A stretch of 64,000 nt of DNA, taken from contig NW_018344068.1 in assembly GCF_002099425.1 (NCBI RefSeq), forward strand, positions 3,297,501 through 3,361,500. The letters run 5' to 3'. The DNA is from Phascolarctos cinereus. Lineage: Eukaryota; Chordata; Mammalia; Diprotodontia; Phascolarctidae. Position 1 is the stretch's first letter. Each line of letters starts with the position of its first letter. Shown here one piece after another: positions 1 to 10,797 of this stretch. The position numbers and the translations under genes were made by a program. The notes below the pieces were generated by a model, which was not told the origin of the DNA, ran no database searches, and saw only the letters and a list, made by a program, of their open reading frames with translations.

Positions 1-59
1 TTTTTAAAAACAAGTAATTCCCCTCCCTCTTATGAAGGAAACACAGTAGGAGAGAATAC

Positions 60-215
60 TGAATTTAGAACTAGAGGACATGGGTTTAAATCTTGGCTCT
101 GCTACTTACTAGCTGTGTGACACTGGGCAAATCTCTTATCCTTCCTGTGCTTCAATTTCCCACATATAATAGCTAATATAATCATAACATTTACATAGTG
201 CTTTATGGTTGAAGT
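60..215 (+). repeat. MIR-type CORE-SINE
   Basis: The stretch runs from a tRNA-like 'gggtttaaatcttggc' through the core 'cttactagctgtgtgac' and 'gggcaaatctctta' to a 3' end with 'agtgctttatgg'. This is the usual order of a marsupial MIR read in sense. It is diverged and has no coding content. Confidence 0.75.
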
Positions 216-324
216 TGGACTGGACCAGCAGGTTAAACTCAAATGGAAAGGGATCCCTGAAGGCTGCATGTTGACTTAGAAAACTACAAATTAACATTAT
301 CTATGTTGTACTATACTTTCATTT

Positions 325-402
325 TTTTTTCATTAAGCATTTCCCAATTACATTTTAATCTGGTTTTGTGGGCAACAAGTGGTCTTCGAGTTTGAAACCT
401 CA
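325..402 (-). mobile_element. hAT-like nonautonomous DNA transposon fragment
   Basis: Read on the minus strand this begins 'ggtttcaaactcgaag' and continues through 'agattaaaatgtaattggg'. It matches the 5' end of the hAT-like element at 20917-22632 in this window, including the 'aaaatgtaattgg' block. Only about 80 bases remain. The link rests on this internal match and remembered family sequence. Confidence 0.5.
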
Positions 403-777
403 TATATGAGCTTTCTTCTCGCTTAAAATCCTATGGAACCTATGGAGTCTCTGATATACTGAAATCTCACATGGCCTATAGCAAAGGGCTCTACCATGAT
501 TGTTGGGTTCAGGGCCAGAAGGCAATAAGGTACATTTTAGTTATTGTAAAGAGGAAGTTCCATATACCACAGAATTTCAGAGAAAATACCAAACAGGCTG
601 ATTTATTTCAGCAGGAGTTGGGGGTGGTAGCAGGCTGAAGGGTACCATATTGCAATACTGTAGCCCACATCCAGATAAATATGTTGCTGCATTTTAGGAG
701 TAGTTTTTGATAAACTAGAGGGCATCAACTGTAGGGTCATGGAAGTGGTAAATGAACCATGTCATACAAAGACCAAT
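403..777. other. Unique spacer, nothing recognised
   Basis: No repeat, open frame or RNA signature was recognised here. The base composition is ordinary and AT-leaning. Confidence 0.5.
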
Positions 778-1150
778 CAAAGGATCTGAGCATTTATATT
801 TTGAAGAAGAGATCTTGAGGGGTTGTGTCAGCTATCTCTAAATATTTGAAGGGATATCATATAGTTAAAGAATTGGACAATCTGCTAGCCCCTGAAAAGC
901 AGAAAACTAATACCAATGAGGGGAAGTTATAGGGAGGCAGATACGGGCTCAGTATAAAGCTCTAACAATATGAACAGAGCTGTCCAACAATGGAATGTGC
1001 TGACTCTTGCGGTAGTGAGCTCCCTGTCACAGAGATCTTTAAGCAAAGGCTGGGTTACTACTTGTGACAGGGATATTGTAGAACCTGTATCTGTTTTATT
1101 TCAGGGTTGAATTAAATGATCACTGAGGTCCTTTTTAGCTGTCTAACGTT
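778..1150 (+). mobile_element. CR1/L3 LINE, 3' end
   Basis: The order of blocks matches the terminal part of amniote CR1/L3 in sense: 'tatttgaagggatatcat', then 'gaacagagctgtccaacaat', then 'gtgagctccctgtcacagag', then 'gatcactgaggtcc'. There is no usable reading frame. It ends just before a microsatellite. Confidence 0.8.
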
Positions 1151-1165
1151 TCCCTCCCACTGGAA

Positions 1166-1272
1166 ATTTTATACACACACATATATTCATGAACATATAC
1201 ACATATGGACATATATATATATATATATACACATATATACACACACATACATATATATATGTATACATATAC

Positions 1273-1303
<31 letters not shown>

Positions 1304-1358
1304 TATACATACACACATACACATACCTACTCATATATATGTAGGTATATATATGGTA
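1166..1358. repeat. Compound (TA)n/(CA)n microsatellite
   Basis: Alternating TA and CA runs with interruptions. The apparent 114- and 63-codon open frames over this stretch, rich in His/Ile/Thr or Tyr/Val, come from the dinucleotide repeat and are not genes. Confidence 0.95.
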
Positions 1359-1454
1359 GATATCTCTGTGAGGTATAGTGATTTCCTTACTGTGAAGTCA
1401 TTCATCAGAACTTGTCTGTCTAGAATATGGAGACAAATAAAATATGATTCCTAT

Positions 1455-1630
1455 TTCTGAGACTTACTAGCTGTATGATCCTATGCAAGTCACATAACCT
1501 CTTTGTTTCAGTTTCTTATCTGTAAAATGAGGATAATAGTACTTGTATTATCTATCTCACAGGGTTATTGTGAGGAAAGCATTCTGCAAACCTTAAAGCA
1601 TTATATAAATTCAAGTCATTATTATCATCT
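1455..1630 (+). repeat. MIR-type CORE-SINE
   Basis: Sense MIR core 'acttactagctgtatgatcc', then 'cttatctgtaaaatgagg', then 'gggttattgtgaggaaag', then the marsupial 3' end 'ccttaaagcattatataaa'. The tRNA-like head is missing. Confidence 0.8.
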
Positions 1631-1920
1631 GCAAAGGAAATGCTTCCTTCTACTCATCTCTTTATAAGATGAGGCTTTCCCAAGCCCCTTTAGATCATCT
1701 TTTAAGTTTCTACCCTCAGTGGTATTTACAGGCCTTCTGGTCTTTCTTACCAAAAACAAAAAATATATAGAGAAGAATTAATTATTCTTGGGCACTTTCA
1801 CTGCCTTTCACTCAAAGTCTTTGAAGCCCTTTATAGATACCAGTTAACACCGAGCAATTTATCTGAAGTGGGCAAATAGTATTATATTGCTACTTTGTGT
1901 TAGTAACTAATATATTTATA
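1631..1920. other. Unique spacer
   Basis: Nothing recognised; no supported gene or repeat. Confidence 0.4.
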
Positions 1921-1924
1921 TAAT

Positions 1925-2110
1925 TAATAGTAGCTTCATAGCACTTTGAATTTACAAAGTACCGTCCTCATTAAAAGTGTGAGGTAATTAATGTAAGAAT
2001 TATTATCTTCATTTTGCAGATGGAAAAAAAATGAGGCTCAGAAGGGAACTTGCCCAAAGTTAAACAGCTAGTGTGTGATGGAATCTAGATTCCAGTTCCC
2101 TTCCATGTTA
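1925..2110 (-). repeat. MIR-type CORE-SINE
   Basis: Antisense MIR: 'agcactttgaatttacaaag', 'attatcttcattttgcagat', 'aaacagctagtgtgtgatgg'. Both ends are worn. Confidence 0.75.
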
Positions 2111-2295
2111 GTGATTCATTTGCAAGCGAAGAATCCCCATTTCCAGTTTTGACAATGAATATAAAGAACCACTACAAGGCAGTGCTCATTGGAAATCGAT
2201 AAGATTTACTCATTATTAACCTGCCCTTTATTAACCATGCAGCTGCCTACCTAGAAGCAGAACTCACTGGCGGTCTTTTCCTCATATCCCCCAGC

Positions 2296-2710
2296 AGGTA
2301 TAGAGGAAAAACAAGATTTAGAGTTCAAGAACCTGAGTTCAAATGAACACCACTGAGGTGAAGTTATAAGGAGGTAAATTTCAGGTTAATATAAAGAAGA
2401 GCATTCTAACACTCAGTACTAACAACAGAATGGTCTGTCTTATGAGGGGAAAAATTCCCTGTCCCTACAGGTAGCAGCCTGCCATGGATGAGATTTCTGC
2501 ATTGGGTGGGGACAGACTGGATGCCCTCTGAGTTTCTTTCCAATTGTAAGTTATTACGATTTAATCAATCTGTGAATTCCAGCTTGGGGCTACTTGATAC
2601 TTGTATGACCTTTGGCAAGTCACTTCTCAAGGCCTAAACTGTCGCATCTACAAAGTGAGAGGCTTGAACCAATCTCCAAGCTCCATTTCGGCCTTAAAAT
2701 CTCTATGATG
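2296..2710 (+). repeat. MIR-type SINE apparently split by a CR1/L3 piece
   Basis: A tRNA-like head ending 'cctgagttcaaatg' (to about 2345) and a body from about 2575 ('cttgtatgacctttggcaag', then 'gccttaaaatctctatgatg') read as one sense MIR. A CR1/L3 tail lies between them. The split is inferred from the order of parts. No clean target duplication was found. Confidence 0.55.
2346..2560 (+). mobile_element. CR1/L3 LINE 3' fragment
   Basis: Blocks 'gaagttataaggaggtaaat', 'aacaacagaatggtctg' and 'gactggatgccctctgag' match in order the CR1/L3 3' end also present at 778-1150. It probably interrupts the MIR around it. Confidence 0.65.
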
Positions 2711-2714
2711 AGTT

Positions 2715-3080
2715 GAAGGCAACATTACAATGAGTCTGAAGACAGCAGCCCAAGGAGTGACCTGTTGATTGCTAGCGTGTATCTAGCTGTTTCTACCCTC
2801 AGTTGTACTGGAGAGCATGCTACTCAGTGCCAAAGCCCATTGGGATCCAGGCTTTTGGCTAAGCAGGTCCCCCACATACGGCCAAAAGGTCAAGCAACTC
2901 CTACACCCACTTTCCCTTTATATTCTAGTGAGAATCTCTGGTTAGACAGAGCTTTTTACTTTGAAAACTATAGCAACATTCTGTGATCAGAAGGGTGAGA
3001 CTGGTCTTCATGGAAAAACAGCCAAATGTGTCGACACCTGGGTGTTAAAACAACCATTTGGTTGGCAGATCAAAGCTAAA
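2715..3080. other. Unique spacer
   Basis: No repeat or gene recognised. Two short open frames (73 and 60 codons) have no recognisable domain. Confidence 0.4.
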
Positions 3081-3081
3081 G

Positions 3082-3297
3082 GTGCAGCCTGGTGCACTGG
3101 AAAGCCAAGAGACCTGGTTTTGAATCCTGCCTTTGACACTTAATAGAGGTAAGAAGTCACTTCATCTCTTTCAGCCTCAGTTTTCTCATCCATAAAATGG
3201 AGATAGTTAAACTTGGACCACCTACCTCATCTGGATATTATGAGGAAAGTACTTTGCTATCTGGAAAGTACAATGGAATTATAAGCTATTGTGAGTT
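3082..3297 (+). repeat. MIR-type CORE-SINE
   Basis: Near full-length sense copy: head 'cctggttttgaatcctgcc', core 'gaagtcacttcatctctttc', 'ttttctcatccataaaatgg', 3' end 'gctatctggaaagtacaatg'. Confidence 0.8.
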
Positions 3298-3309
3298 TCA
3301 CAGATGAAC

Positions 3310-3507
3310 CTGGAGTCATAGATTTAGAGCTAGAAGAGACTTTAAAGGTCATCTAGTCCAATTCCTCATTTCATAGATGAGAAAACTGAGGCTAACAATT
3401 TAAGTGCTTTGTTCAAAGTGACAGAGGTAGTAAAGGGCAGAGCTGGAATTCAAACCCAAGTACTCTTCTGTTATTCCAAAGCTAACCTTTTTGCCACATT
3501 ACTCTTA
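3310..3507 (-). repeat. MIR-like SINE with CR1/L3-type tail
   Basis: Antisense order: 'agatttagagctagaagaga', 'ggtcatctagtccaattcct', 'atagatgagaaaactgaggc', 'agctggaattcaaaccca'. This is the common marsupial form whose tail resembles CR1/L3. Confidence 0.8.
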
Positions 3508-3561
3508 TTTAATGAGGGTGAAAAACTTTAAGAACTACAGTACAACCATAGTTTTAAGTCA

Positions 3562-3818
3562 GTTAAGTGGCACGATGGATAGACAGAATATTGGATCTGA
3601 AGTCAGGAAGATCTGAGTTCAAATTCTGCTTCAGATACTAGTTGTGTTACCCTGGGCAAATGACCTAACTTCTGCCTCAGATTCCTCATCTGTTAAATGG
3701 GGATAATAATTGCACCTACCTCTCAGGGGATTGTTGTGAGGACAAAATGAGATTCTGTAAGTGCTCTCACTTTATAAACCTTAAGGCATTACATAGATGC
3801 TATTATTATTTTTAACAA
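3562..3818 (+). repeat. MIR-type CORE-SINE, near full length
   Basis: Sense copy with head 'aagtggcacgatggatagac', 'gatctgagttcaaattctgc', core 'gggataataattgcacctac' and 3' 'ccttaaggcattacatagat'. One of the better preserved copies in the window. Confidence 0.85.
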
Positions 3819-4790
3819 AAGGAAAAATTGAAGCAAAACTTGGAAAAATCTAGTAATTTTAGCAATACAATCACTAAATGACTGTAGCAACATAAACAGT
3901 GGAAAATGTTTCCTGAAGCAATCTCAGTCTGGGAAAGGAAGGATTATTTGGGCAAGGACAATCAGCCCTGGACTAGATGCTTCAGAACAAGAAGAAATCA
4001 GAGAAGAGGTCTGTCTTGCTTTCCATGGGAGTGCATTATGGATAGGACTCAGAATATGTGCTGGCCCAAAGCTCATGCTAGAGTTTTCTGAATTGAGTAC
4101 AGAGGTAAAGAAGGCACAGGCCCTGGGAGTTAGTTGGGGGTGGCGTAGTCCAACTTGGACTAAACAAGAATCTCTCATGGGGGTTGGTGGTGTAAGAGGA
4201 ACAATGGGTAGGATGGGAGAGGCCAGTGTAGATTTCCCAGGAGTCCATCACCTAATGACTTAGGGAATGATTGGTAACAAGAATAGTTGTTCTCAACTCT
4301 ATTTGCCAAGATACCTTCCCCACCTTTCTTGCAATATATCCTTGGGACATATCCTTTGTCTTGTTAACATTATGGAAGTATCAATTAAGCTATTTTTTTA
4401 AAAAAAAAGTGACCTAGAATCAAATGGAAAAGTCTGATTTGTTAAGCAGGCAGGCTAAATTAACATACAGAGTATGTAAAGAACTTGTTGTTTTGGGATG
4501 TTGGGCCAATTGGAAATTTTGTCACTCAGCACCTTAACTGAAACCCTGCCAAATGTTTTTGGCAAGGAAGTAGCTCACACTTGCCTAGGGCAGGTTACAT
4601 ACAGATCACTTGATTTTCATGTGAGTCTTCTAGCCTTTCCACAAATAGTTCAGCTGGTGCCAGTCACAGCTCCTTCCACTCTTTTAGAAAGTAAATTGAT
4701 AATTATGACAGATGACCGGTCCACTTGTTGTGCCATAGTTTGGGCTAGGGATGGGAAGAAGGATTACCCTAGAAGCCTTGTTAAGATTTC
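3819..4790. other. Unique stretch
   Basis: About 1 kb with no repeat recognised. Open frames of 84 codons (minus, 3924-4178) and 146 codons (plus, 4498-4938) show no domain, and the latter runs across a poly-C tract and a TAA microsatellite. I see no gene here. Confidence 0.4.
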
Positions 4791-4796
4791 CCAAAT

Positions 4797-4810
4797 CCCC
4801 CCCCCCCCCA
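4797..4810. repeat. Poly-C tract
   Basis: A run of about 12-13 consecutive C residues, prone to length variation. Confidence 0.9.
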
Positions 4811-4859
4811 AAATTTACCCCAAACAAAAAGCCCCAGCCCCAAACTACCAAACTGCAGC

Positions 4860-4937
4860 TGGTAATAATAATAATAATAATACAGATGATACTGTCTTGC
4901 ATTTTTTAGTGCTTCCTCACAACAGCCCTGTGAGGTG
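4860..4937 (-). repeat. MIR-type fragment with (TAA)n
   Basis: The (TAA)n run at about 4862-4882 is followed by 'cctcacaacagccctgtgag', the antisense MIR core. Only the core is left. Confidence 0.6.
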
Positions 4938-4954
4938 AGTAGTGTAAGCGTGTC

Positions 4955-5088
4955 ACCCTGGGCAACCTTCACAAAGCCTCAGGGGCCCTAGCTGTAAAAT
5001 GGGGATAATAACTTTTGTATTAGCTATCTCATAGGAGTGTCAGAAGTTAAGCATTTTGTAATCTTTAAAATTCCGTAGAAATGTAAGT
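4955..5088 (+). repeat. MIR-type CORE-SINE fragment
   Basis: 'caccctgggcaaccttcac', 'gctgtaaaatggggataata' and 'agctatctcataggagtgtc' in sense order; the head is missing. Confidence 0.7.
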
Positions 5089-5111
5089 TTTCATGTGTGT
5101 GCATGAAGCGA

Positions 5112-5335
5112 TATCATGGTACACTGACATCACACTGGATATTGAATCAAGAGACTTGGGTTCAAATTCTCATTTGTTTACAACTTACTGATGTGATCTT
5201 GGACAAATTACTTAACATGTGTGTACCTCAGTGTCCTCCCTGCTATCGTGGGGATCCTACTTGTCCTCTCTACCTCATGTGTTCGGGGAAGGTGAGAGCT
5301 CTGTTCACCTTATAATGCTATAAAGCTGTTTGTTG
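5112..5335 (+). repeat. MIR-type CORE-SINE
   Basis: Head 'gagacttgggttcaaattct', then 'gtgatcttggacaaattact', then 'cttataatgctataaagctg'. Diverged sense copy. Confidence 0.75.
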
Positions 5336-5339
5336 GTTT

Positions 5340-5495
5340 CTAGTATTCCCCACTTGATAGGTGAGGAAAAAGTTTCAAAGAAGAGAAATAACTCAACCAA
5401 GGAAGGTCACAAAGAAGGTCATGCAACCAAGGAAGGTCAGGAAATACCAAAGCTGGGACTCTAATTCTGACTCTTACATCCACTACCCCTGGCAC
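5340..5495 (-). repeat. MIR-type CORE-SINE with internal duplication
   Basis: Antisense MIR 'gataggtgaggaaaaagttt' to 'gctgggactctaattctgac'. The 16-base block 'caaccaaggaaggtca' occurs at 5394-5409 and again at 5424-5439, a local 30-base tandem duplication. Confidence 0.7.
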
Positions 5496-5499
5496 AAGG

Positions 5500-6490
5500 T
5501 GCCAAGTGATGGGAGCTGAGGGAACAGTGGACAACCACACGGCTGCTGAAGCAGTGGCTTACTGAGCTTATGAAATGGACATCCCAAGTAGCCCATGAGT
5601 GACTATGACTACATCTTAGGAAGAGTCTCATCTGCAATGATGACAGTGGGATGCAGTATGCATTTCCACAAAGGAGCAGGCTACTCTTGGTCCATTTCTC
5701 CACCAGGCTATATAACAGAGCAGGGTGTCTTGTAGCAAAGTGAGAGCGTGAGCATTCTGCCTTACTGTGCTTCTGGCATTTATCAACTGTGCTAATACCA
5801 GCCTTCATCAGACGATCCAGGGTCCAATAAATTATAAACAAAGTCTTCGGGCTTCCTGTGGGTCTCAGAGCATGGGCAGGCTTGCTGAACACAGTCTTTT
5901 CCCCGCCATGTATGTAGCTCCAGGTTCCACGACTGACCCTATGATTCAGCTCTCTGCTCCTTGAGCTCATTAGTTTGTCTACTTTGCATTAACTGATGAC
6001 AGAAGGAATTCCCTTTCCTTTCTCTCTAAAAAACCACAACCTACAAATGTGGACCACTTTCAAATGCACTGGGAAAAAAAAATAAAAGAACAGAATCTTC
6101 TCAACATCAACATAAAGTCTTTCTTTGGTGCAGTGGGTGCCGGGAGCGGTAGCACTGTGTGTCCTTGGGTACTGCTTTCCTAATGTCACCTATAATTCTT
6201 GGGCCTGATACCAAAACAAAGGGAACTCCCTTCCTGACTCCCCTCCAGTATCCCAAGAGCCAGAGCCCTGAGAATAGAAAGAGAAGGGAAGAAAGGGCCT
6301 TTTACCAGAGTAGTCAGGGAGGCAGTGTGTTCTGCATTGGACAAACAAAACAAAACTGGTTTTCCTGAACTTTCTGTTATTACTATGCTTATCTTTTTGG
6401 ATCTGCAACAAAAACCTAGCTGAAGGCTTTCATTTCACTGGCTTAATGGTTGACGATCCAAGCTGATCTTATAAACAATGATAATAATCA
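5500..6490. other. Unique stretch with the longest non-repeat open frame
   Basis: No repeat recognised. A 169-codon minus-strand frame spans 5461-5970, but I recognise no domain, signal peptide or composition suggesting a protein, and its 3' part runs into an antisense MIR. An A-rich tract lies near 6071. Treated as noncoding. Confidence 0.45.
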
Positions 6491-6494
6491 TGAT

Positions 6495-6985
6495 TCTGTT
6501 TGACATGCATTTATTAAAGGTCTGCTCTACATGTAAGGCCCAATAGTAGCAGTGGAAATACAAAGAAAAGCTTTGTAAGTTCAAAGAGCCTACAATTCAA
6601 TTTAGCAAACATTTATTAAGCACCTACTATGTGTAATGCCTGTTAAGCACCAGACATACAAAAGACAATAATGAAGTCCTTGCCCTTGAAAAATTAAAAT
6701 TCTACTGAAGGAATAGAAACAGAATGCACACTGATAAATAGTGCCAAATAATTTCACTGGTTAGAGAGCACGGACAACTAGGGAGTTTAGGAAAGGCCTT
6801 CCATAGACAGTAGGAGCCGAGGATTCTGAGGTGGAGGTAAGGAGGAAGAGCATTCCAGAAATAGGGGGTATGTATGTATGTATGTATGTATGTATGTATG
6901 TATGTATGTATAGTGAAAAGGTTATTTAAAATGGAATGGAAGGCTGAAAAGGGCGATGGGAGTTGTGAAGGGTGTTAAATACCAG
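6495..6985 (-). mobile_element. L2 LINE 3' end(s), interrupted by a (GTAT)n run
   Basis: Antisense L2: 'aacatttattaagcacctac' with 'atgtgtaatgcctgttaagc', then 'gaggtaaggaggaagagcat'. A second, shorter L2-like tail at 6495-6600 ('gcatttattaaaggtctgct') precedes it. The (GTAT)n microsatellite lies inside. Confidence 0.8.
6866..6912. repeat. (GTAT)n microsatellite
   Basis: About eleven uninterrupted four-base units inside an antisense L2. Confidence 0.95.
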
Positions 6986-7615
6986 GCTGAATCAGTCAAT
7001 ATACCTTTATTAATCACCTACTATGTGCAAGGCAATGTGTTAAGTGATGGGGAAACAAAGAAATGTAAATGATAGTCCCTGATCTCAAGGAGCAGTCTAA
7101 TGGGGACAACAACATGCAACTATATACAAACAAGCTACACACAAAATAAACTGCAGAAAATCCACAGTGGGATCAACAAAGGCTTTCTGTAGAAGGTAGG
7201 ATTTTAGCTGGGTCTTGAAGGAAGCCTGATGAGTTTCTCTTTTATTCTAGAGGTAACAGGAAGCTGCTGAAAATTTCTGAGTGAGGCAGTGGTGTGATCA
7301 GACCTGTGGTTTTAGGAACACCAGTTTGGCAGCTGGGAGATGATGGATTGGAGAGAGAAGAGACTAGAAGCCAGAGCGCTAATTTGGAGGCTTCTGCAAC
7401 AGTGTAAGAGAGAGATAACATTAGCCAGAACTAGAGACACTGATTGGCAAGAAAGGGGTGGACATGAGAGATATATTGTAGAAAGAGAATTAACTAGATC
7501 TGGTACCTTACTGGCTGTGGCAGGTGAGAGGAAAGAGTCAAATATGACACCAAGCTTGTGAACCTTTGTGACCATGGTGCTTGTAATGTAAATGGGAAAG
7601 TCTGGAGGAGGTATA
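6986..7615 (-). mobile_element. L2 LINE, 3' part
   Basis: Antisense L2 of about 630 bases: 'tattaatcacctactatgtg', 'gatctcaaggagcagtctaa', 'gtagaaggtaggattttagc', 'cagtggtgtgatcagacctg', 'ctagaagccagagcgc'. It continues into the ORF2 C-terminal region but has no intact frame. It sits directly after another L2 in the same orientation. Confidence 0.85.
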
Positions 7616-7689
7616 ATAATGATACTTTATTAGTAGTAATAATTAATATGTAATTGATAATTATCATCATAATAATTACAGTTGTTACA

Positions 7690-7915
7690 AACTCATAAGG
7701 ATAATCTTTTATACAGTGCTTTATAGCTCACATAGAGATTTCACCTTAATTTTCTCATTTGACCTCACAAAAACGTTTTAATTTTATTCCCATTCTGGTG
7801 AGGAAGCAGATTCAGAAAGAGGAAGTAGCTTTCCCCAAGGTCACAAGGACAGTAAAATGAGGTGGCAGGATTTGAAAAACAGGTCTTGTGATGCCAAGCA
7901 TTGTGTTCTTCCTCT
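7690..7915 (-). repeat. MIR-type CORE-SINE
   Basis: Antisense: 'tacagtgctttatagctcac', 'tttgacctcacaaaaacgtt', 'tccccaaggtcacaaggaca', 'ggcaggatttgaaaaacagg'. Confidence 0.8.
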
Positions 7916-8318
7916 TCCTCTACGCAGAAAAATAAAACCTGGGAATCTATGCCAAAGAGATTTCCTTACTCCCAAATGATTCCAGGATCTAAATCTCCCA
8001 GATAGAAAGTAGTTTGGTACTAACAAAACTAACTGGAAAGTGACATTTCTGAGGCCAGCCTTGCCCTCTAGGAAAGGGATCTATCTCTATTTCCATACTG
8101 TTGTTGAACTATTAAGCATTATGAATTACTCTGCAAGTTATCCTATCACCAGTCAGTTTGCCTCTTTGCACTATCTTCTCATTGCTTCTGGCTCCACCCT
8201 TCTGAGACCAACCACAACCACTCTGCTCACATTCTTTCGAGCACCTGTCCACAAAACAGCTTATCATGGCAAGTCTTCTTTTTCCAGGGGAATCGTTTCC
8301 AGTCCTTCCAACTACTCC
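7916..8318. other. Unique spacer
   Basis: Nothing recognised. Two overlapping short frames (93 and 71 codons) lack any domain. Confidence 0.4.
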
Positions 8319-8432
8319 TAGTATCATGGCTTCTGAGTCTCTTTAATCTTGTGCTTAGCCTCCACTGGACGGGCTCCAGCTTGTCAATGTCTTCTTTTAG
8401 ACCATGATGGAGACAGTCCAGAAGAACCCTGG
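8319..8432 (-). mobile_element. CR1/L3 LINE fragment
   Basis: Antisense CR1/L3 block: 'cttagcctccactggacgg' followed by 'gctccagcttgtcaatgtct'. This motif pair recurs in the antisense CR1/L3 copies at 18600 and 56900. Only about 110 bases. Confidence 0.75.
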
Positions 8433-8872
8433 GAATAACAGCATCCCTCTAGCCAGATCCTGCTCCTGGCCTGGCCCCAGAAAGACTTGTTGAGAAGGTG
8501 TCTACCTTCCTTGCCACCACTAATACCAATTGCTAACCAATTGCCACCTATAGGAACCAAGGAGTTGTGGGTGGTAACCTCCAGACTACTAGTCTTGCTT
8601 ACAGAAGCAACCCCTGTAAAGATATGACCTGTCAAATGTTTCTGCAGGTTTTACAACCACTACCTATTCAATGACCATAGCTACTGCAAACCTGGAAAAG
8701 AAAGTCCTTACCACCAAAGTTCTTGGCACTGCCAAATGATTCAACATCAGAAATAGATATGATACCAGCAGTGGAAATGACATTAAAAATGATGCATTAC
8801 CATTTGTTTTGCTTCTGTATCCTAAAGACCTTGAAACCTTTCCATTTGACTTGCAGCCAAAACGTCATAAAT
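8433..8872. other. Unique spacer
   Basis: Nothing recognised; no gene supported. Confidence 0.4.
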
Positions 8873-8873
8873 G

Positions 8874-8874
8874 A

Positions 8875-8926
<52 letters not shown>
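8874..8926. repeat. (GT)n microsatellite
   Basis: About 25 uninterrupted GT units, likely length-variable. The 131-codon open frame over it, with a Cys-Val run, is an artefact of the repeat. Confidence 0.98.
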
Positions 8927-8928
<2 letters not shown>

Positions 8929-8934
8929 TTTTGT

Positions 8935-9065
8935 TGTTCCATTGGAACGTGAGCTCTTTGACAGAAGGGGCTGTCTCCACTTTTTGCTTTGCATTCCCAG
9001 TGCTTTGCCTGAGTGCTTAATAAATGCTTGTTCCCTCCCTCCCTCCCTCCTTCCTTCCTTCCCAA
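8935..9065 (+). mobile_element. L2 LINE 3' terminus plus (CCCT)n(CCTT)n
   Basis: Sense L2 terminus: 'gaacgtgagctctttgacag', 'gcattcccagtgctttgcct', 'gtgcttaataaatgcttgtt'. The (CCCT)n/(CCTT)n tract at 9031-9063 has grown at the very end of the element. Confidence 0.85.
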
Positions 9066-9475
9066 ACTACAGACAAAATTCTAGGTATGTCTCACCAACA
9101 CAGAATAGAGCAGGATAATTACAGTCCTTCTAACTGAAATTATATTTCTTTACCAGAGATTGTACCCATGGAACATGTGTGGAAATGGGCCTGTGGGGCC
9201 ATCCAATGGAATATGCTCAAGGAAGCTGGAACTTTGAGAAGAAGCAAACCTTTTATTGACTGCTGAGCAGGAAAAGCCACTAACCCAGTGAATCCCATCC
9301 CAGTTAATGGAAGATAGGAACACGTGGCAGCTAAATAAGGCTCACGTCTTCTCTGTACATTTACATTTGTACTGCCATCACCTCTACTCTCTCCCCTCCA
9401 AAAAATTGGACTCTTCTCCTGGAACCTCCCTGGTTTTGACAGGCCTTATCTAGGCTCAGTTCTATGCCTCTACAG
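9066..9475. other. Unique spacer
   Basis: Nothing recognised. Confidence 0.4.
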
Positions 9476-9477
9476 CA

Positions 9478-9605
9478 CTCCCTGGACATCTGCTATTGCA
9501 TTGTGAGCTATTTGAGGGCAGGGACTGTTAAGCATGCTTTTATTGTATCCTCAGCATTTTGTACTGTCTGGCATACAGCAAGTGCTTAATAAATGTTCTA
9601 ACTAG
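9478..9605 (+). mobile_element. L2 LINE 3' terminus
   Basis: Sense L2 end: 'attgtgagctatttgagggc', 'ctgtctggcatacagcaag', 'tgcttaataaatgttctaac'. Confidence 0.85.
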
Positions 9606-10284
9606 TTAGCTATCCTACCTAGATGAAACGGAGACTGGATCCCGGAACCTTAGCTGCCTCTTCTGGTATAGGTGGCAAATAGCAACCCAGTGTCCAATCT
9701 GGAAGGTCACGTGTGAGTTCTTGAGTCCCAGAGCTCCCTGGAACCCTGTATCTGTCTATTAGAATATCCTTGGAAGAGGAGACAGCCCCCGGCTGCAGGA
9801 TGATCTAATCCCTGGCCTGGCTTATTAGAACTGAGGTGAAATGTAAACTGCCTATCAGCAGTCCCACAGACTATTTCATTTGGGAGAATATAATAGTAGT
9901 TATAAGTTACTATGTCCTTTTTAACATATGTCAATGCACACTTTTGAGTCTTCTGTTTTTAGAATTCTTCTGCAAGGAGGAAATAGTTGTCCTATACCAG
10001 ATCTAGAGTGTAGACTGAAGTATCCCTTTCACTACCTCAACTGAGATAATCTAGACATGAAGCTAAACCTAAACTTCAAGTAATTTTCCCTCGTTAAGAT
10101 AGAACGAGCCAAAGAATATGAGAAAAGGAGCTTGATCTCTTTCTTTAGAGTCCAGGCTTCCCCATGATTGAACTAGGAATTTATTTGGATAGGACTAGGC
10201 TGAGAGGAGGTCATTTTAATGGACAGAGAGAGATGGAAACTGCTTCAGGTCCCTGGGCCCAAAAGCAAGTGGTAATTGTTATAC
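9606..10284. other. Unique stretch
   Basis: About 680 bases with no repeat recognised. The part at 9690-9950 has balanced composition and could be conserved, but I cannot test that. Confidence 0.4.
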
Positions 10285-10482
10285 TTCTGTTAATGCAGCC
10301 CCTGAGTGAGTTAGCTTTTTTTGGCTGCCATGTCTTGCTTCTAAAACCCATGTTCACATGAACTATTATCTGTTTCTCCCATTCTTTACTTATGTCATTG
10401 ATTTTTTTTTTAAACTCAAATGTAAGCTTTAACATTTATTCATATTACATGTCACCTTACTAGATCTGGTCCACCATGCTAG
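10285..10482 (-). mobile_element. CR1/L3 LINE fragment
   Basis: Antisense: 'taatgcagcccctgagtgag', 'ttggctgccatgtcttgctt', 'aaactcaaatgtaagcttta', 'ttactagatctggtccac', matching in order the CR1/L3 region also seen at 57110-57310. Confidence 0.7.
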
Positions 10483-10795
10483 CTTGCTGAAATCTTTGGT
10501 GGGGAAGGGGCATGATGAGATAGTCAGGGAGTACCATGGAGGCCTGGGCTCCAGTAAGATAAAGCAAAAACTCTAAGAGGTGGAGGACTGGAGGTAGAGT
10601 TAAGGTTCTGGTTGGAGAAAAAGTGGCAATGGTGGTCCAAGTAAAGAAAGCATGATCATGGAAAGTCAGGCAATGACTGCATCCTCACAGCATTTATCAT
10701 ATTTTAATTTGTGTTGCACAGATTGTGCAGAAGGAAACAGAGATGTATGTGGTGAATGGAAGCAGGCTACAACTTGTAACTGATCTTTCAGTGCA
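10483..10795. other. Unique spacer
   Basis: Nothing recognised. Confidence 0.4.
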
Positions 10796-10797
10796 TA

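Noticed and set aside
1116-1460. 114-codon His/Ile/Tyr-rich frame
   Set aside because: Product of the TA/CA microsatellite.
5461-5970. 169-codon minus-strand open frame
   Set aside because: It has no recognisable domain, and its 3' part lies in an antisense MIR. A frame of this length is expected by chance in a 64-kb window.
8723-9118. 131-codon open frame with a Cys-Val run
   Set aside because: The run is the (GT)n microsatellite, and the rest covers an L2 end and CT-rich tract.
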